64,000 nucleotides of DNA from Bog-756 sp963701325 (GCA_963701325.1 OY969604.1:2666001-2730000); one strand, 5' to 3'; positions 34,914 to 43,688 are shown, counted from the stretch's first letter. A program made the numbers and translations. Notes: a model not told the origin generated them from the sequence alone.

Positions 34914-36185
34914 GTGGACTTTGTATCCGGTCTTCGGTGCCGTGAATGCGGCCGTACCTACCCTGTCGAGGCGTTGCACGTCTGCGACTTCTGTTTCGGG
35001 CCCCTCGAGGTCACCTACGACTACGAACGGGTGGCCGCAGCGATCAGTCGCGAGAGCATCGAGGCCGGGCCTCGCTCGATCTGGCGCTACGCCGACCTGT
35101 TGCCGGTGTCCGACGCCGCCCCGGTCGACCTCGGTGCCGGGTTCACCCCACTGATCCGGGCCGACCGCCTGGCGGCCGAGCTCGGCCTCGGAGAGCTCTG
35201 GATCAAGGACGACACCGCGAATCCGACCGGCTCGTTCAAGGACCGGGTGGTCTCGGTCGCCTTGACCAAGGCGCGCCAGCTCGGCTTCAAGATCGCGGCG
35301 TGCGCCTCGACCGGGAACCTGGCCAACTCGGTGGCCGCCCATGCGGCGCGGGCCGGCATGGACTCGGTGGTGCTGATCCCCCACGACCTCGAGCAGGCCA
35401 AGGTGACCATGACCTCGGTGTACGGCGGACGGGTCTTCGCCGTCGAGGGCAGCTACGACGACGTCAACCGGCTCTGCGCCGAGCTCACCAGTGAGCAGCC
35501 CTCGTGGGCGTTCGTGAACGTCAACGTGCGCACCTACTACGCCGAGGGTTCGAAGACCCTGGCCTTCGAGGTCGCCGAGCAGCTCGGCTGGCAGGCGCCC
35601 GACCACGTGGTGGTCCCGATCGGGTCGGGCAGCCAGCTGACCAAGGTGGCGAAGGGGTTCGCCGAGCTGTTCACGGTCGGGTTGCTCGACGAGGAGCCGG
35701 CGGTCCGGGTGTCGGGGGCTCAGGCGGAGGGATGTGCACCGGTGGCCACCGCGTTCGCCGAGGGAACCGACGCCATTCGTCCGGTCAAGCCCCAGACCAT
35801 CGCAAAGTCGTTGGCCATCGGGAATCCGGCCGACGGCTGGTACGCGCTCGACGCCATCCGGAAGTCGGGCGGGTCGTGCGCGGCCGTCTCCGACGCCGAG
35901 GTGCTCGATGGGATCCGGCTGCTGGCCCGGACCGAGGGGATCTTCGCCGAGACAGCGGGGGGTGTGACCATCGCCACCCTCGCCAAGCTGGCCGGCCAGG
36001 GTGTGATCCGTCCCGACGAACGGGTGGTGGCCATGGTCACCGGCCACGGGCTCAAGACTGTCGAGGCCCTGTCCGGTGCCGTCGGCCCGACCGCCACGAT
36101 CGCACCCACCCTCGAGTCGTTCGCCGAAGCCATGGCGGCCGGATCCACCCTCACCCCCACCACGTCCCCGAGGAGTACCGCATGA
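34914..36185 (+). CDS. thrC: Threonine synthase family PLP enzyme under a SAM riboswitch
   Basis: A 423-residue fold-type II PLP enzyme. An N-terminal zinc ribbon (Cys 9, 12, 24, 27) precedes the catalytic domain, with the PLP lysine K109 in NPTGSFKDR. Family members replace the phosphate of O-phosphohomoserine to give threonine. GTG 34914 is chosen because AGGAG lies 6 nt upstream and the earlier in-frame starts (34785, 34821) lie inside the riboswitch. Control by SAM and a 4-nt overlap with a sulfur-carrier gene hint at homocysteine rather than, or besides, threonine formation; this is an inference. Confidence 0.9.
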   Translation: MDFVSGLRCRECGRTYPVEALHVCDFCFGPLEVTYDYERVAAAISRESIEAGPRSIWRYADLLPVSDAAPVDLGAGFTPLIRADRLAAELGLGELWIKDDTANPTGSFKDRVVSVALTKARQLGFKIAACASTGNLANSVAAHAARAGMDSVVLIPHDLEQAKVTMTSVYGGRVFAVEGSYDDVNRLCAELTSEQPSWAFVNVNVRTYYAEGSKTLAFEVAEQLGWQAPDHVVVPIGSGSQLTKVAKGFAELFTVGLLDEEPAVRVSGAQAEGCAPVATAFAEGTDAIRPVKPQTIAKSLAIGNPADGWYALDAIRKSGGSCAAVSDAEVLDGIRLLARTEGIFAETAGGVTIATLAKLAGQGVIRPDERVVAMVTGHGLKTVEALSGAVGPTATIAPTLESFAEAMAAGSTLTPTTSPRSTA

Positions 36186-36454
36186 TCACGGTCCGCATTC
36201 CCGCACAGCTCCGCACGCTCACCGGCGGAGCCGGAGAGGTCGGCGTCGAGGGATCGACGGTGGGCGAGGTCTTGAAGGGACTCGATGCGGCCCACCCCGG
36301 GTTCGGCGAGCGGCTCTTCGACGGCGAAGGCGGCCTGCGCCGCTTCGTCAACGTCTTCCTCGACGACGAGGACGTGCGTTTCCTCGACGGGCTCGCGACC
36401 CCGGTGTCGGTCGGCCAGACCGTCTCCATCGTTCCTGCTGTCGCCGGGGGCTGA
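36182..36454 (+). CDS. MoaD/ThiS/CysO-like ubiquitin-fold sulfur carrier
   Basis: A 90-residue beta-grasp protein starting ITVRIPAQLRTLTGG and ending in Ala-Gly-Gly, the tail that is adenylated and converted to a thiocarboxylate in MoaD, ThiS and CysO. The ATG overlaps the thrC stop (ATGA), so the two products are made together. An activating E1-like enzyme (MoeB/ThiF) and a JAMM peptidase are not in the window. Partnership with a PLP enzyme recalls CysO-CysM of mycobacteria. It could instead serve molybdopterin, though no moa genes are nearby. Confidence 0.88.
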   Translation: MITVRIPAQLRTLTGGAGEVGVEGSTVGEVLKGLDAAHPGFGERLFDGEGGLRRFVNVFLDDEDVRFLDGLATPVSVGQTVSIVPAVAGG

Positions 36455-36494
36455 GTCCTCGGTCGGGCTGTCAGGCTGCTGACGCAGCGGTCCG

Positions 36495-37142
36495 TCAGGC
36501 CGGTGACGACAGTCCGTTGACCGGCGACGACAGTCCGTTGAGGATGAACTCGACCACCCATGCTGAGACCTGGTCCCTGGGCTCGGGAAACGGCTCGGCG
36601 GCCCGGACGGCGATCGCGCCGAAGAGCTGCTGCCCGATGAGGGTGGTGGCCAGATCCGGGTCCATGGGTCGGAAGTCGCCGGCTGCGACGCCGTCCTCGT
36701 ACACATCGCGGATGAGGCGGGCGATGTCGAGGCTGATCAGGGCGAGCTCGGCACCGACGGCTTCGGCTCCCTGTGCCGGCGTCCCCTGGGTGACCAGGGC
36801 GAGGCGGAAGAACGCCGGGTTGTCGTCGATCCGTGCGAGCACTTCCTGGACGAGGAGCTCGAGGCGGTGGGCGGGCCTGGCGTCTTCCTCCCAGGTGACG
36901 GCGACTGCCTCCTGGAGCTGGGTGTGCATGCGTTTGAGGCAGGCCCGCAGGAGCTCGTCCCGGTTGGCGAAGTAGACGTAGACCGTGGACCGGGCCACCC
37001 CGGCCTCCGAGGCGATCTCGTCCATCGAGACGTCGGTCGTGCCCCGCTCGCCGAAGAGCCGGCGTGCCACATCGATGACCTGGTCGCGGCGGAAGTCCCG
37101 GATGACCTCCTTGAGGTCCTGGGAGCTCTTGCGAGTCGCCAT
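36495..37142 (-). CDS. TetR family regulator downstream of a P450
   Basis: A 215-residue regulator with helix-turn-helix VSMDEIASEAGVARSTVYVYFANRDELL near residues 38-65. Its ATG follows the P450 stop with no gap, so the two form one operon. The last residues repeat NGLSSPV then NGLSSPA, encoded by a near-perfect 21-bp tandem duplication (about 36498-36545). It probably acts on the palindrome at 38419-38435 in the operon promoter. Confidence 0.88.
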   Translation of the reverse strand: MATRKSSQDLKEVIRDFRRDQVIDVARRLFGERGTTDVSMDEIASEAGVARSTVYVYFANRDELLRACLKRMHTQLQEAVAVTWEEDARPAHRLELLVQEVLARIDDNPAFFRLALVTQGTPAQGAEAVGAELALISLDIARLIRDVYEDGVAAGDFRPMDPDLATTLIGQQLFGAIAVRAAEPFPEPRDQVSAWVVEFILNGLSSPVNGLSSPA

Positions 37143-38396
37143 CTAACCGGTGACGCGAGGACCGGCGGGGAATCGGATCGGGATGTGCTTGACCCCGCTG
37201 ATGAAGGCCGACTGGAGGCGCTCGACCTCGCCGTCCGGTTCCAGCTCGGGCATCCGGTCGAGGATGTGTTCGAACATGACCCGGATCTCCATGCGGGCCA
37301 GGTTGGCGCCGAGGCAGAAGTGGGGACCTCCGGCTCCGAAAGCCATGTGCGGGTTGGGGTCGCGGGTGATGTCGAACGTCTGCGGGTCGGCGAACGCCTT
37401 CTCGTCCCGGTTGGCAGAGATGTGGAAGAACACCACTTTGCTGTCCGCCTCGATCTGCTGGCCACCGAGCTTGAAGGCGGAGGTGCTCTGCCGGCGGAAG
37501 TTCATCACCGGGGTGACGTAGCGCAGCATCTCCTCCACCGCGCTCGGCAGGAGCGAGCGGTCCTTGCGCAGCAGGTCCCACTGGTCCGGGTGCTCGAAGA
37601 ACGTCGCCATCGCGCCCGAGATGAGATTGCGGGTCGTCTCGTTCCCGGCCACCGTGAGGAGGAGGAAGAACAGCTCCAGGTCGAGCGACGAGAGTTGCTC
37701 GCCCTCGATCTCGACCTGGGTGAGCACGCTCATCAGGTCGTCGTGAGGGTCGACCCGCTTCTTCCCGAAGAGCTCTGATGCGTATGCGTAGAGCTCCATG
37801 GACGCCTGCTGGGCCACCTCCCCTGCCGTCTGGTACTCGGGGTCCTCGCTCCCGATCATCCGGTTGGACCAGTCGAACATCCGGTGGCGGTCCTCGTTGG
37901 GGACGCCGAGGAGCTCGGCGATCACGACCAGAGGAAGCTCGGCGGCGATCTGGGTGACGAAATCAGCTGTGCCCTGCTCGATGACCGAGTCGATGATGTC
38001 GTCGGCCGCGGCGTCGATTCGGTCGTGGAGCTGGTTGACCATGCGTGGGGTGAATCCCTTGTTGACCAGACGGCGGTACCGGGTGTGGAGCGGCGGGTCC
38101 ATGTTGAGCATGATCAGCTGCTGCTGGGCGAGATCGTCCTCGGCCAGGTCCCAGAGGTAGGTGGCCCGATTGGACGACGAGAAGTGCTCGTAGTCGCGGT
38201 TGACCGTGGTGCAGTCGGCAAGCGAGGTCACCGCCCAGAATCCGGGACCGTCCGCCTCCTCGTGCCACCACACCGGCGCGCTTTGGCGGAGGAAGGCGAA
38301 CCACTCGTGGGGGACGCGTTCGGAGAACAGCTTGGAGTCGAGCAGATTGATATCGCTGAATTGGATCCCGCTGATGTCCAGCTCGGTCTGACTCAC
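37143..38396 (-). CDS. Cytochrome P450
   Basis: A soluble bacterial heme monooxygenase of 417 residues. The I-helix AGNETTRN, ExxR as EMLR, and the heme loop FGAGGPHFCLGANLAR with the Cys ligand are all intact. The heme-loop and C-terminal pattern are closest to the CYP124/125/142 group, which hydroxylates sterol or branched-lipid side chains; the substrate is not proven. I start at GTG 38396; the longer GTG 38426 lies inside the putative operator. No ferredoxin or reductase is adjacent. It is followed directly by a TetR gene. Confidence 0.9.
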   Translation of the reverse strand: MSQTELDISGIQFSDINLLDSKLFSERVPHEWFAFLRQSAPVWWHEEADGPGFWAVTSLADCTTVNRDYEHFSSSNRATYLWDLAEDDLAQQQLIMLNMDPPLHTRYRRLVNKGFTPRMVNQLHDRIDAAADDIIDSVIEQGTADFVTQIAAELPLVVIAELLGVPNEDRHRMFDWSNRMIGSEDPEYQTAGEVAQQASMELYAYASELFGKKRVDPHDDLMSVLTQVEIEGEQLSSLDLELFFLLLTVAGNETTRNLISGAMATFFEHPDQWDLLRKDRSLLPSAVEEMLRYVTPVMNFRRQSTSAFKLGGQQIEADSKVVFFHISANRDEKAFADPQTFDITRDPNPHMAFGAGGPHFCLGANLARMEIRVMFEHILDRMPELEPDGEVERLQSAFISGVKHIPIRFPAGPRVTG

Positions 38397-38418
38397 GTCG
38401 GACGCCCCTTCCCGGAAG

Positions 38419-38473
38419 TCGGACACATTGTCCGATCCCGTGGATCCTATGTCCGGTCAGGCGGGATTGTCAA
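38419..38473 (-). promoter_or_regulatory. Promoter and palindromic operator of the P450-tetR operon
   Basis: On the minus strand TTGACA (38473-38468) and TAGGAT (38449-38444) are 18 nt apart. Just downstream of the expected start site lies the perfect inverted repeat TCGGACA-CAT-TGTCCGA (38419-38435). A TetR dimer bound there would block early transcription. The downstream TetR gene is the obvious candidate. Confidence 0.7.
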
Positions 38474-38529
38474 TGATCGCCAGGCTGCGCGGGTGCGCGG
38501 GCTCGGGTGCGCTGGCCCGGGTGCGCCGG

Positions 38530-38895
38530 TCAGGAGCTCTCGTCGACGACGCCGTCCATGACGACCCGGGGCTCTTCGGTCAGGACGAACTCGAGGTGGT
38601 CGGTGTCGAGAAATTTGGCGGTGTCCTCGAGCACGGCCGGGAAGTCGTCCTCTCCCATGTGGTCGTTGTAGTCCTGCATCGTACGGAACCACTGGACGGT
38701 CACCCCGTCGTAGCCGGACCGGTCCTCGTCGCTCCGGTAGTCGTCGAGCGGTCTGGGGTGCTGCTCGTAGCGGATGACGTGGGTCCCGCATCTGCTTGCT
38801 GCGACCAGCGGACCGTGGTGGTCCTTCCAGTAGGCCTGGAACTCGGCAGGGGTGAGACCCTCCTTGCGCTTCAGCAGGCAGGTCAGTCTGATCAT
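38530..38895 (-). CDS. EthD-type dimeric alpha-beta barrel protein
   Basis: A 121-residue protein starting MIRLTCLLKRKEGLTPAEFQ followed by YWKDHHGPLV, the EthD/ferredoxin-like signature. Relatives assist P450 systems or act on small lipids; their chemistry is often unknown. ATG 38895 has a perfect GGAGG 7 nt upstream. It is upstream of and codirectional with the P450, but the P450 has its own promoter in between. Confidence 0.8.
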   Translation of the reverse strand: MIRLTCLLKRKEGLTPAEFQAYWKDHHGPLVAASRCGTHVIRYEQHPRPLDDYRSDEDRSGYDGVTVQWFRTMQDYNDHMGEDDFPAVLEDTAKFLDTDHLEFVLTEEPRVVMDGVVDESS

Positions 38896-39020
38896 CGGGC
38901 ATCCTCCGCTGAGTCGTGATCGGTCGCCAGCGCGGTCGTGGCGAACCCGGTCCCTGTCGCAGAGGCTGCACCGTGCAAGCTGCTTGGGGCAAGCCGATGG
39001 ACGCGGCAGCCCGTCGCCGG

Positions 39021-39830
39021 TCAGGTCGTCCGGCCCTCGACGAGGGACCGCGTGCAGAACGTGTCGGCGATGTAGGGAAGCTCGATCGGCTCCTCCAACG
39101 TCGCGGCGAACCCGGCTACCTCGTCCAGGAGGGCCCGGCGCCGGGCCTCGGGCAGGACGGCGACGTAGCTCCGGGTTGCGATCTGATCGACGAATGCCGT
39201 CCGGTTGAGCACCTGGGTGAACCGGAAGCGGGTCCGCACCACGGGGTCGAACCGACCGCTTGCATCGATGACCTGTCCGAAGTCCCGGCCGACCGGGTAG
39301 GGCTGGTGGGTGTCCCATTTGGAGACGCGGACGAGCTCGGCGACCATCGGGTCCGATTCGTCGCGTTCGTTCCAGACGAGCGCCAAGCCACCACCGGGCC
39401 GGAGGACCCGGGCGAACTCGGCCAGGGCCACAGGGGCGTCGAACCAGTGGAAGGCCTGGGCCACCACGATGGCGTCCATCGTGCCGCCGGTGAACGGCAG
39501 GTGCTCGGCCGTGGAGGCGACCATCGGCACCCCGGGAACGGTGGTGGCGAAGACCTCGCGCATCGACGCAGACGGCTCGGCCGCGAAACAGGTCGCTCCG
39601 GTTTCGGCCAACGCACGGGTCAGCTTCCCGGTGCCTGCGGCCACATCGAGGACCTGACGACCGGGCGCGATACCGAGTGCCGCGACCAGGTGGGCCACCG
39701 AATCGTCCGAATAGCCGGGTCGCGTCCGTTCGTAGCGGTCCGACCCGGCGGAGAAGCCGGAGCGCCCGAGGCGGGATCTGTCCCGGAGCACCGCATCGGC
39801 GTCGTCTGCGTCGCTGACCAGATCAGCCAT
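39021..39830 (-). CDS. Class I SAM-dependent methyltransferase
   Basis: A 269-residue protein with a Rossmann methyltransferase core: motif I VLDVAAGTGKLT (near residue 60), motif II around FAAEPSASM and a later AQAFHWFD segment typical of the Methyltransf_11/UbiE-like group. The acceptor is unknown. It is 125 nt upstream of the EthD gene and divergent from the acyltransferase. Confidence 0.82.
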   Translation of the reverse strand: MADLVSDADDADAVLRDRSRLGRSGFSAGSDRYERTRPGYSDDSVAHLVAALGIAPGRQVLDVAAGTGKLTRALAETGATCFAAEPSASMREVFATTVPGVPMVASTAEHLPFTGGTMDAIVVAQAFHWFDAPVALAEFARVLRPGGGLALVWNERDESDPMVAELVRVSKWDTHQPYPVGRDFGQVIDASGRFDPVVRTRFRFTQVLNRTAFVDQIATRSYVAVLPEARRRALLDEVAGFAATLEEPIELPYIADTFCTRSLVEGRTT

Positions 39831-40001
39831 CGTGTCGGGCGGGCTTCTCGATCACGGCTGTCGGCTCGGGCACGGCGTCATCGTACGGGTCCCCGCTCCC
39901 CGCGCTCGGGTGGTTCCAGCGCATGGAACTGGCGGATGGCACGGGAAGCGCCGAAAGCGTCCGGATCGCCGAGCGCTCGGAGGGTCGGATACCGTCGCGA
40001 G

Positions 40002-40808
40002 GTGAGCACACCCAGCCCCGAGCCCTCCCCGCGGGGCCACCACGGCGGGTCGGCCGACGACGGCCACGTTCCTGGGCTGAGCGTGGTGCCTGTTCGACCG
40101 GCCCCGACCAGGGTCCGGCGAGGGGAAGTCGGCCACATGGGCCATCGCTTCCTCAACGCAGCCGTGCAGGTCGGGTGGGAGTGGATCGCCCGCCACGGCG
40201 CGACCGGACCTGGCGATCACCTCGCCCGCCGGTTCGGTGCCTTCGGCGAGGGATCGTGCCTCGCCTTCCCGGTCGGAGCCGTGTTCGGGGAGCGGTGGAT
40301 CAGCATCGGACGTGACACCCTCGTCGGACCCCATGTGAGCCTGTCGGCTGGCATGGTTCCCGGCCAGCACATGGTGACCGACCCCGTCGTGCGCATCGGC
40401 GATCGGTGCATGATCGGGCGGGGGAGTCACATCGTGGGCCACTTCCAAGTCGAGATCGGCGACGACGTGCACACCGGTCCCCACATCTACATCACCGACC
40501 AGAACCATGGTTACGAGGACACCGGTGAGGTCGTCCATACCCAGTGGCCGAACGACGTCCCGGTCATCATCGGTACCGGCTGCTGGTTGGGTGCCGGGGT
40601 GGTGATCCTCCCGGGCACCGTGCTCGGTCGCAACGTCGTGGTCGGCGCCGGCGCGGTGGTGCGGGGCACCTTCCCCGATTTCTGCGTGATCGCGGGCGTC
40701 CCGGCCAGGATCGTGCGTCGCTACGAGCGGGGCTCGGGCTGGCTGAAGGGGGCCACGACCGCCGGGTCGGGCGATGGCGCGCCGCCGGGTGGACCACCAC
40801 CGGGCTGA
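40002..40808 (+). CDS. Left-handed beta-helix (hexapeptide repeat) acyltransferase
   Basis: A 268-residue protein. After about 35 Pro/Gly-rich residues it carries hexapeptide repeats (VRIGDRCMIGRGSHIVG, VEIGDDVHTGPHIYITDQNHGYED, VIIGTGCWLGAGVVILPGTVLGRNVVVGAGAVV) with the catalytic-type His in DQNHGY. Such enzymes acetylate sugars or amino sugars. GTG at 40002 is the best start. The last 88 nt overlap the opposing patatin gene. Confidence 0.85.
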   Translation: MSTPSPEPSPRGHHGGSADDGHVPGLSVVPVRPAPTRVRRGEVGHMGHRFLNAAVQVGWEWIARHGATGPGDHLARRFGAFGEGSCLAFPVGAVFGERWISIGRDTLVGPHVSLSAGMVPGQHMVTDPVVRIGDRCMIGRGSHIVGHFQVEIGDDVHTGPHIYITDQNHGYEDTGEVVHTQWPNDVPVIIGTGCWLGAGVVILPGTVLGRNVVVGAGAVVRGTFPDFCVIAGVPARIVRRYERGSGWLKGATTAGSGDGAPPGGPPPG

Positions 40809-41932
40809 AGGCTGCCGCCGTCTCGGGCATCGTCCTCGGGAGGGGTCGTCCGATCGACCCTCTCCTCTGTGACGTCGGGCCGGACCGCGGGCACCGGGCG
40901 AGGGGTCTTCGGGTAGGGGATCGTGCCGAGCCCGTAGCGCCGCACCACCTCGGAGGCCTCCTCGCGACCTTGGGCGATGAAGTGCTCTGTCGTGGAGAAG
41001 TCGTCGAAGTCCCGGGTGGTGGTCTCCGGTCCCACGCAGAGGATGACCTCGACCCCGGCGGGAAGGTGGGCCATGTCCCTCGGGAAACGGGAATGGATGG
41101 CGATCAACAGGGCGTTGAGTATCGCTTCGGCCGGCCGCCTGGGCTGGGCGGGGGTGAAGGTCGGGGGAGCGCAGAGCAGCACGACGATCCGCGATGCGCC
41201 GGCCTCGATCGCCCGCCCGATGGGGACGTTGTCGACCACGCCCCCATCGATGTACCGCTCGCCGTCGATCTCGACCGGCGGGTAGATGGCGGGCATCGCG
41301 GTGGAGGCGAGCACCGCCTCGACCGCCGAGCCGTGCGTGAACCACCGCTCCCCCCCGTCGGTGAGGGACGTGGCCACCACCTCGACCGGGATCGCAGCTT
41401 CTTCGAGCTGGTCGCAGGCGAATCCCTCCTCGACGACGGCCCGAAGACCGGTGTTGGCATAGACCGAGTCGCGCTGCTGGAGGTAGCGCCACGGGCCGTG
41501 GAGGCGACCCTGCGGGTAGATGGAATCACGGCTCAGGCCCTGCCAGATCCGGGTCATCCGGTCCACCCCCTCGGGGGTCGGGTCCCCGGCGAAGGCCACG
41601 CCGTTGACGGCCCCGACCGACGAGCCGTACACGCGGTCCGGGACGAAGCCGTGCTCGGCCAACACCTGGAGCATCCCGACCTGGACCGCCCCGCGGGTGC
41701 CCCCGCCGCCGAGGACCAGGGCGGTCGTCCCCGCGTCCTCCTCCTCGCCCGAGTCGTCTTCCGCCTCCATCCCCGAGTCGGGTCCGTCGTATCCGTCGCC
41801 GAGCCATTCCGCTCGCGCATCGGCTGCCCGTCTGAGGACGAGCCGCAGGGTGAGGACGACGAGCACCAGTGAGGCCACCACGAACACCCCGAACCCGACG
41901 GCGAACGTGGCGGTCGAGGTCGCGGGGATCAT
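40721..41932 (-). CDS. Membrane-anchored patatin-like phospholipase
   Basis: A 403-residue lipid acyl hydrolase. An N-terminal membrane helix (about residues 9-32) and an acidic linker precede the patatin domain with oxyanion loop GGGGTRGAVQVG, nucleophile GSSVG and the catalytic Asp in DGGVVDNVP. A Pro/Gly-rich tail follows. It is intact at all catalytic motifs. Its 3' end overlaps the acyltransferase gene on the other strand. Confidence 0.9.
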   Translation of the reverse strand: MIPATSTATFAVGFGVFVVASLVLVVLTLRLVLRRAADARAEWLGDGYDGPDSGMEAEDDSGEEEDAGTTALVLGGGGTRGAVQVGMLQVLAEHGFVPDRVYGSSVGAVNGVAFAGDPTPEGVDRMTRIWQGLSRDSIYPQGRLHGPWRYLQQRDSVYANTGLRAVVEEGFACDQLEEAAIPVEVVATSLTDGGERWFTHGSAVEAVLASTAMPAIYPPVEIDGERYIDGGVVDNVPIGRAIEAGASRIVVLLCAPPTFTPAQPRRPAEAILNALLIAIHSRFPRDMAHLPAGVEVILCVGPETTTRDFDDFSTTEHFIAQGREEASEVVRRYGLGTIPYPKTPRPVPAVRPDVTEERVDRTTPPEDDARDGGSLQPGGGPPGGAPSPDPAVVAPFSQPEPRS

Positions 41933-41944
41933 CGGTCGGAAAGG

Positions 41945-42540
41945 CTATCGGCCGTCGTCAGGGCCTCGGCGGAGGGGGTCACGTTCAGATGAGAGCTCCG
42001 CCAGGTGTCCGAGTGGCAAGGGCCATGCCAATCGCAGTGTCCCCCCTGGTGGTGTCTGCACCCATCGACGCTGGACAGCCCTCACCCCGTGAATCGAAGT
42101 GTCGATGGTCGCGTCGTCCACTCGCTCCATCAACGCGTCCGCCTCGGGACTGTTCCGCTCGGCGAGTCGAGAGCGGACACCCGAGCGCTGTCGGGACCTT
42201 CTCCCCAGCGATTGACCACACAGTTGGTGACCGCCTTTGCCAACCGGTGTCCGTCGCTGAGCCATTCATCCGTTTGAGCCCCGGTTGCGGCTCCCGACAC
42301 GATGCGACCGCGTTTTTGATGGCTGGGCTCGCGCGCCGACGCCGCCCGATCCGATGCCCGGTGCTGGCCGGCAGCCAGCTCGGCCCACAGGCCATCTGTC
42401 ATGTCGAACACGGACTCGACGACGAGATGAGGAAGATCGTGCACGACGTGAACCGCCACTCGCCGGCTCCGGTCGCCTTCACCGAGGAAGACCCTGTCTC
42501 GGTTCCGGGCGTCGGTGCCTCGGACGAAGGTGACCAGCAC
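41945..42540 (-). pseudogene. Conserved hypothetical protein, frameshifted
   Basis: From GTG 42540 one frame reads LVTFVRGTDARNRDRVFLG, then HVVHDLPHLVVESVFDMTDGLWAELAAG and RGRIVSGAATGAQTDEWLSDGHRLAKAVTNCVVNRWGEGPDS. This looks like genuine protein. At about 42181, beside a CCC run, sense continues only in the next frame (GVRSRLAERNSPEADALMERVDDATID) and ends at 41945. A single missing base would restore one chain of about 198 residues. I do not recognise a function; the HDLPHLVVES helix could bind metal. Confidence 0.6.
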
Positions 42541-42587
42541 GGGGCAATTCTTCCAGTGATGTGACACCCGGGGATCACACTGTCCGG

Positions 42588-43688
42588 ATGCTCGGCGTGG
42601 AGATCGAACCAGTGCAGTCCCGGACGGTGGGGACACGGCGCGATGCACCGGTCGCTTCTCCCGTAGCGGCGAGTGCCCATGGATCGCCTCGTCCGGATCA
42701 GGTGGGGGACCCGACCGCACTGTGGGCATTCCCATGGCGGCCGCTGGCCGCTGCGGCGCTGCTCGATCGCCTCCGGGTGACCGGCCGGCCGCGGCCGACC
42801 GGGGACCCGGCGCTCGCGGCCGACCTGCGTGCGTTCCTCGAGGAGGGTCTGGGCACGGACGCCGGCACGCCCCCGTGCAGCGCCGAAGCTCGTACCGGCG
42901 CAACCGGGCTGGTCGTGACCAAGGACCGGATCACCCGTGCGCTGGCCTGTGAGGTCCACCGGGCGGTCCCCGACCTCGGGGACCGAGCCCCTTCGCTCGC
43001 CCTCGCCCGGGGCGCGCTGGTCGACGTTCTCTTCCGTCAGTTGGTCACCGTCGGATGGGTCGGTGACGTCCTGGCCGACGGGCTCGACGCGCTCTCGGTG
43101 GACGACTACCAGATCCCCCTGGTGACCTGGATCGGGCAGTTGTCCCGCGCAGAGCGGGGGGAGCTGCGAGCCGAGGTCGAGCGCCAGATCGAAGGCCTCC
43201 GCGAGCGGTGGCCAACCTTCGACCCCTCGTGGTTGCCGCGCACCCAGGAGACCCTGCGCGTACCCCTTGGGGCGCACGCGTTGTCGGCTCGAGTCGATCT
43301 CGCACTCGGTCGACCCGGTGAGCGCGCCGCGTCGGTAGCGATCGTGGAGGTGAAGTCGGGGGCACGCCGGCTCGAGCACCGCGCAGACCTCCATTTCTAC
43401 GCACTGGTCGAGACCCTGCGCAGCACGGCGCCACCGTTCGTCGTGGCCACCTACTACACGGGCACCGGGGAGGTCGACATCGATCCGGTGGACGCCGGCC
43501 TGCTGGCGATCGCAGCCCGCCGCTGCCTGGCCGGGATCCGGGCGATGGCGGGGCCGTTCCCGAGAGCGGACCTCCTGCATGGTTCCCCGGGGTGGTGCGC
43601 TTCGTGTGCCGCACAGCCCGTTCGTGGTCATCGTGGGGCTCGCGCTCACGGACGGCCGGCCGCAGCTGCGCGGGAGCAGGCGGCGTGA
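42588..43688 (+). CDS. PD-(D/E)XK (RecB/Cas4-like) nuclease family protein
   Basis: About 366 residues. The nuclease core is near the C-terminal third: SARVDLALGR then AIVEVKSGARRLEHRADLHFYALV, giving the D...ExK triad and a downstream Gln/Tyr-helix equivalent. A CxxC (GWCASCAAQP) follows, reminiscent of Cas4/AddB-type iron-sulfur tails, but other cysteines are sparse. No CRISPR or helicase is nearby. The start is uncertain (42561, 42588 or later). It overlaps the next gene by 4 nt, so the pair acts together. Confidence 0.7.
   Translation: MLGVEIEPVQSRTVGTRRDAPVASPVAASAHGSPRPDQVGDPTALWAFPWRPLAAAALLDRLRVTGRPRPTGDPALAADLRAFLEEGLGTDAGTPPCSAEARTGATGLVVTKDRITRALACEVHRAVPDLGDRAPSLALARGALVDVLFRQLVTVGWVGDVLADGLDALSVDDYQIPLVTWIGQLSRAERGELRAEVERQIEGLRERWPTFDPSWLPRTQETLRVPLGAHALSARVDLALGRPGERAASVAIVEVKSGARRLEHRADLHFYALVETLRSTAPPFVVATYYTGTGEVDIDPVDAGLLAIAARRCLAGIRAMAGPFPRADLLHGSPGWCASCAAQPVRGHRGARAHGRPAAAAREQAA

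Noticed and set aside
42399..43649. A 416-codon minus-strand frame opposite the nuclease
   Set aside because: No domain is recognisable, and the plus-strand nuclease has the D...ExK motif and a coupled partner gene.
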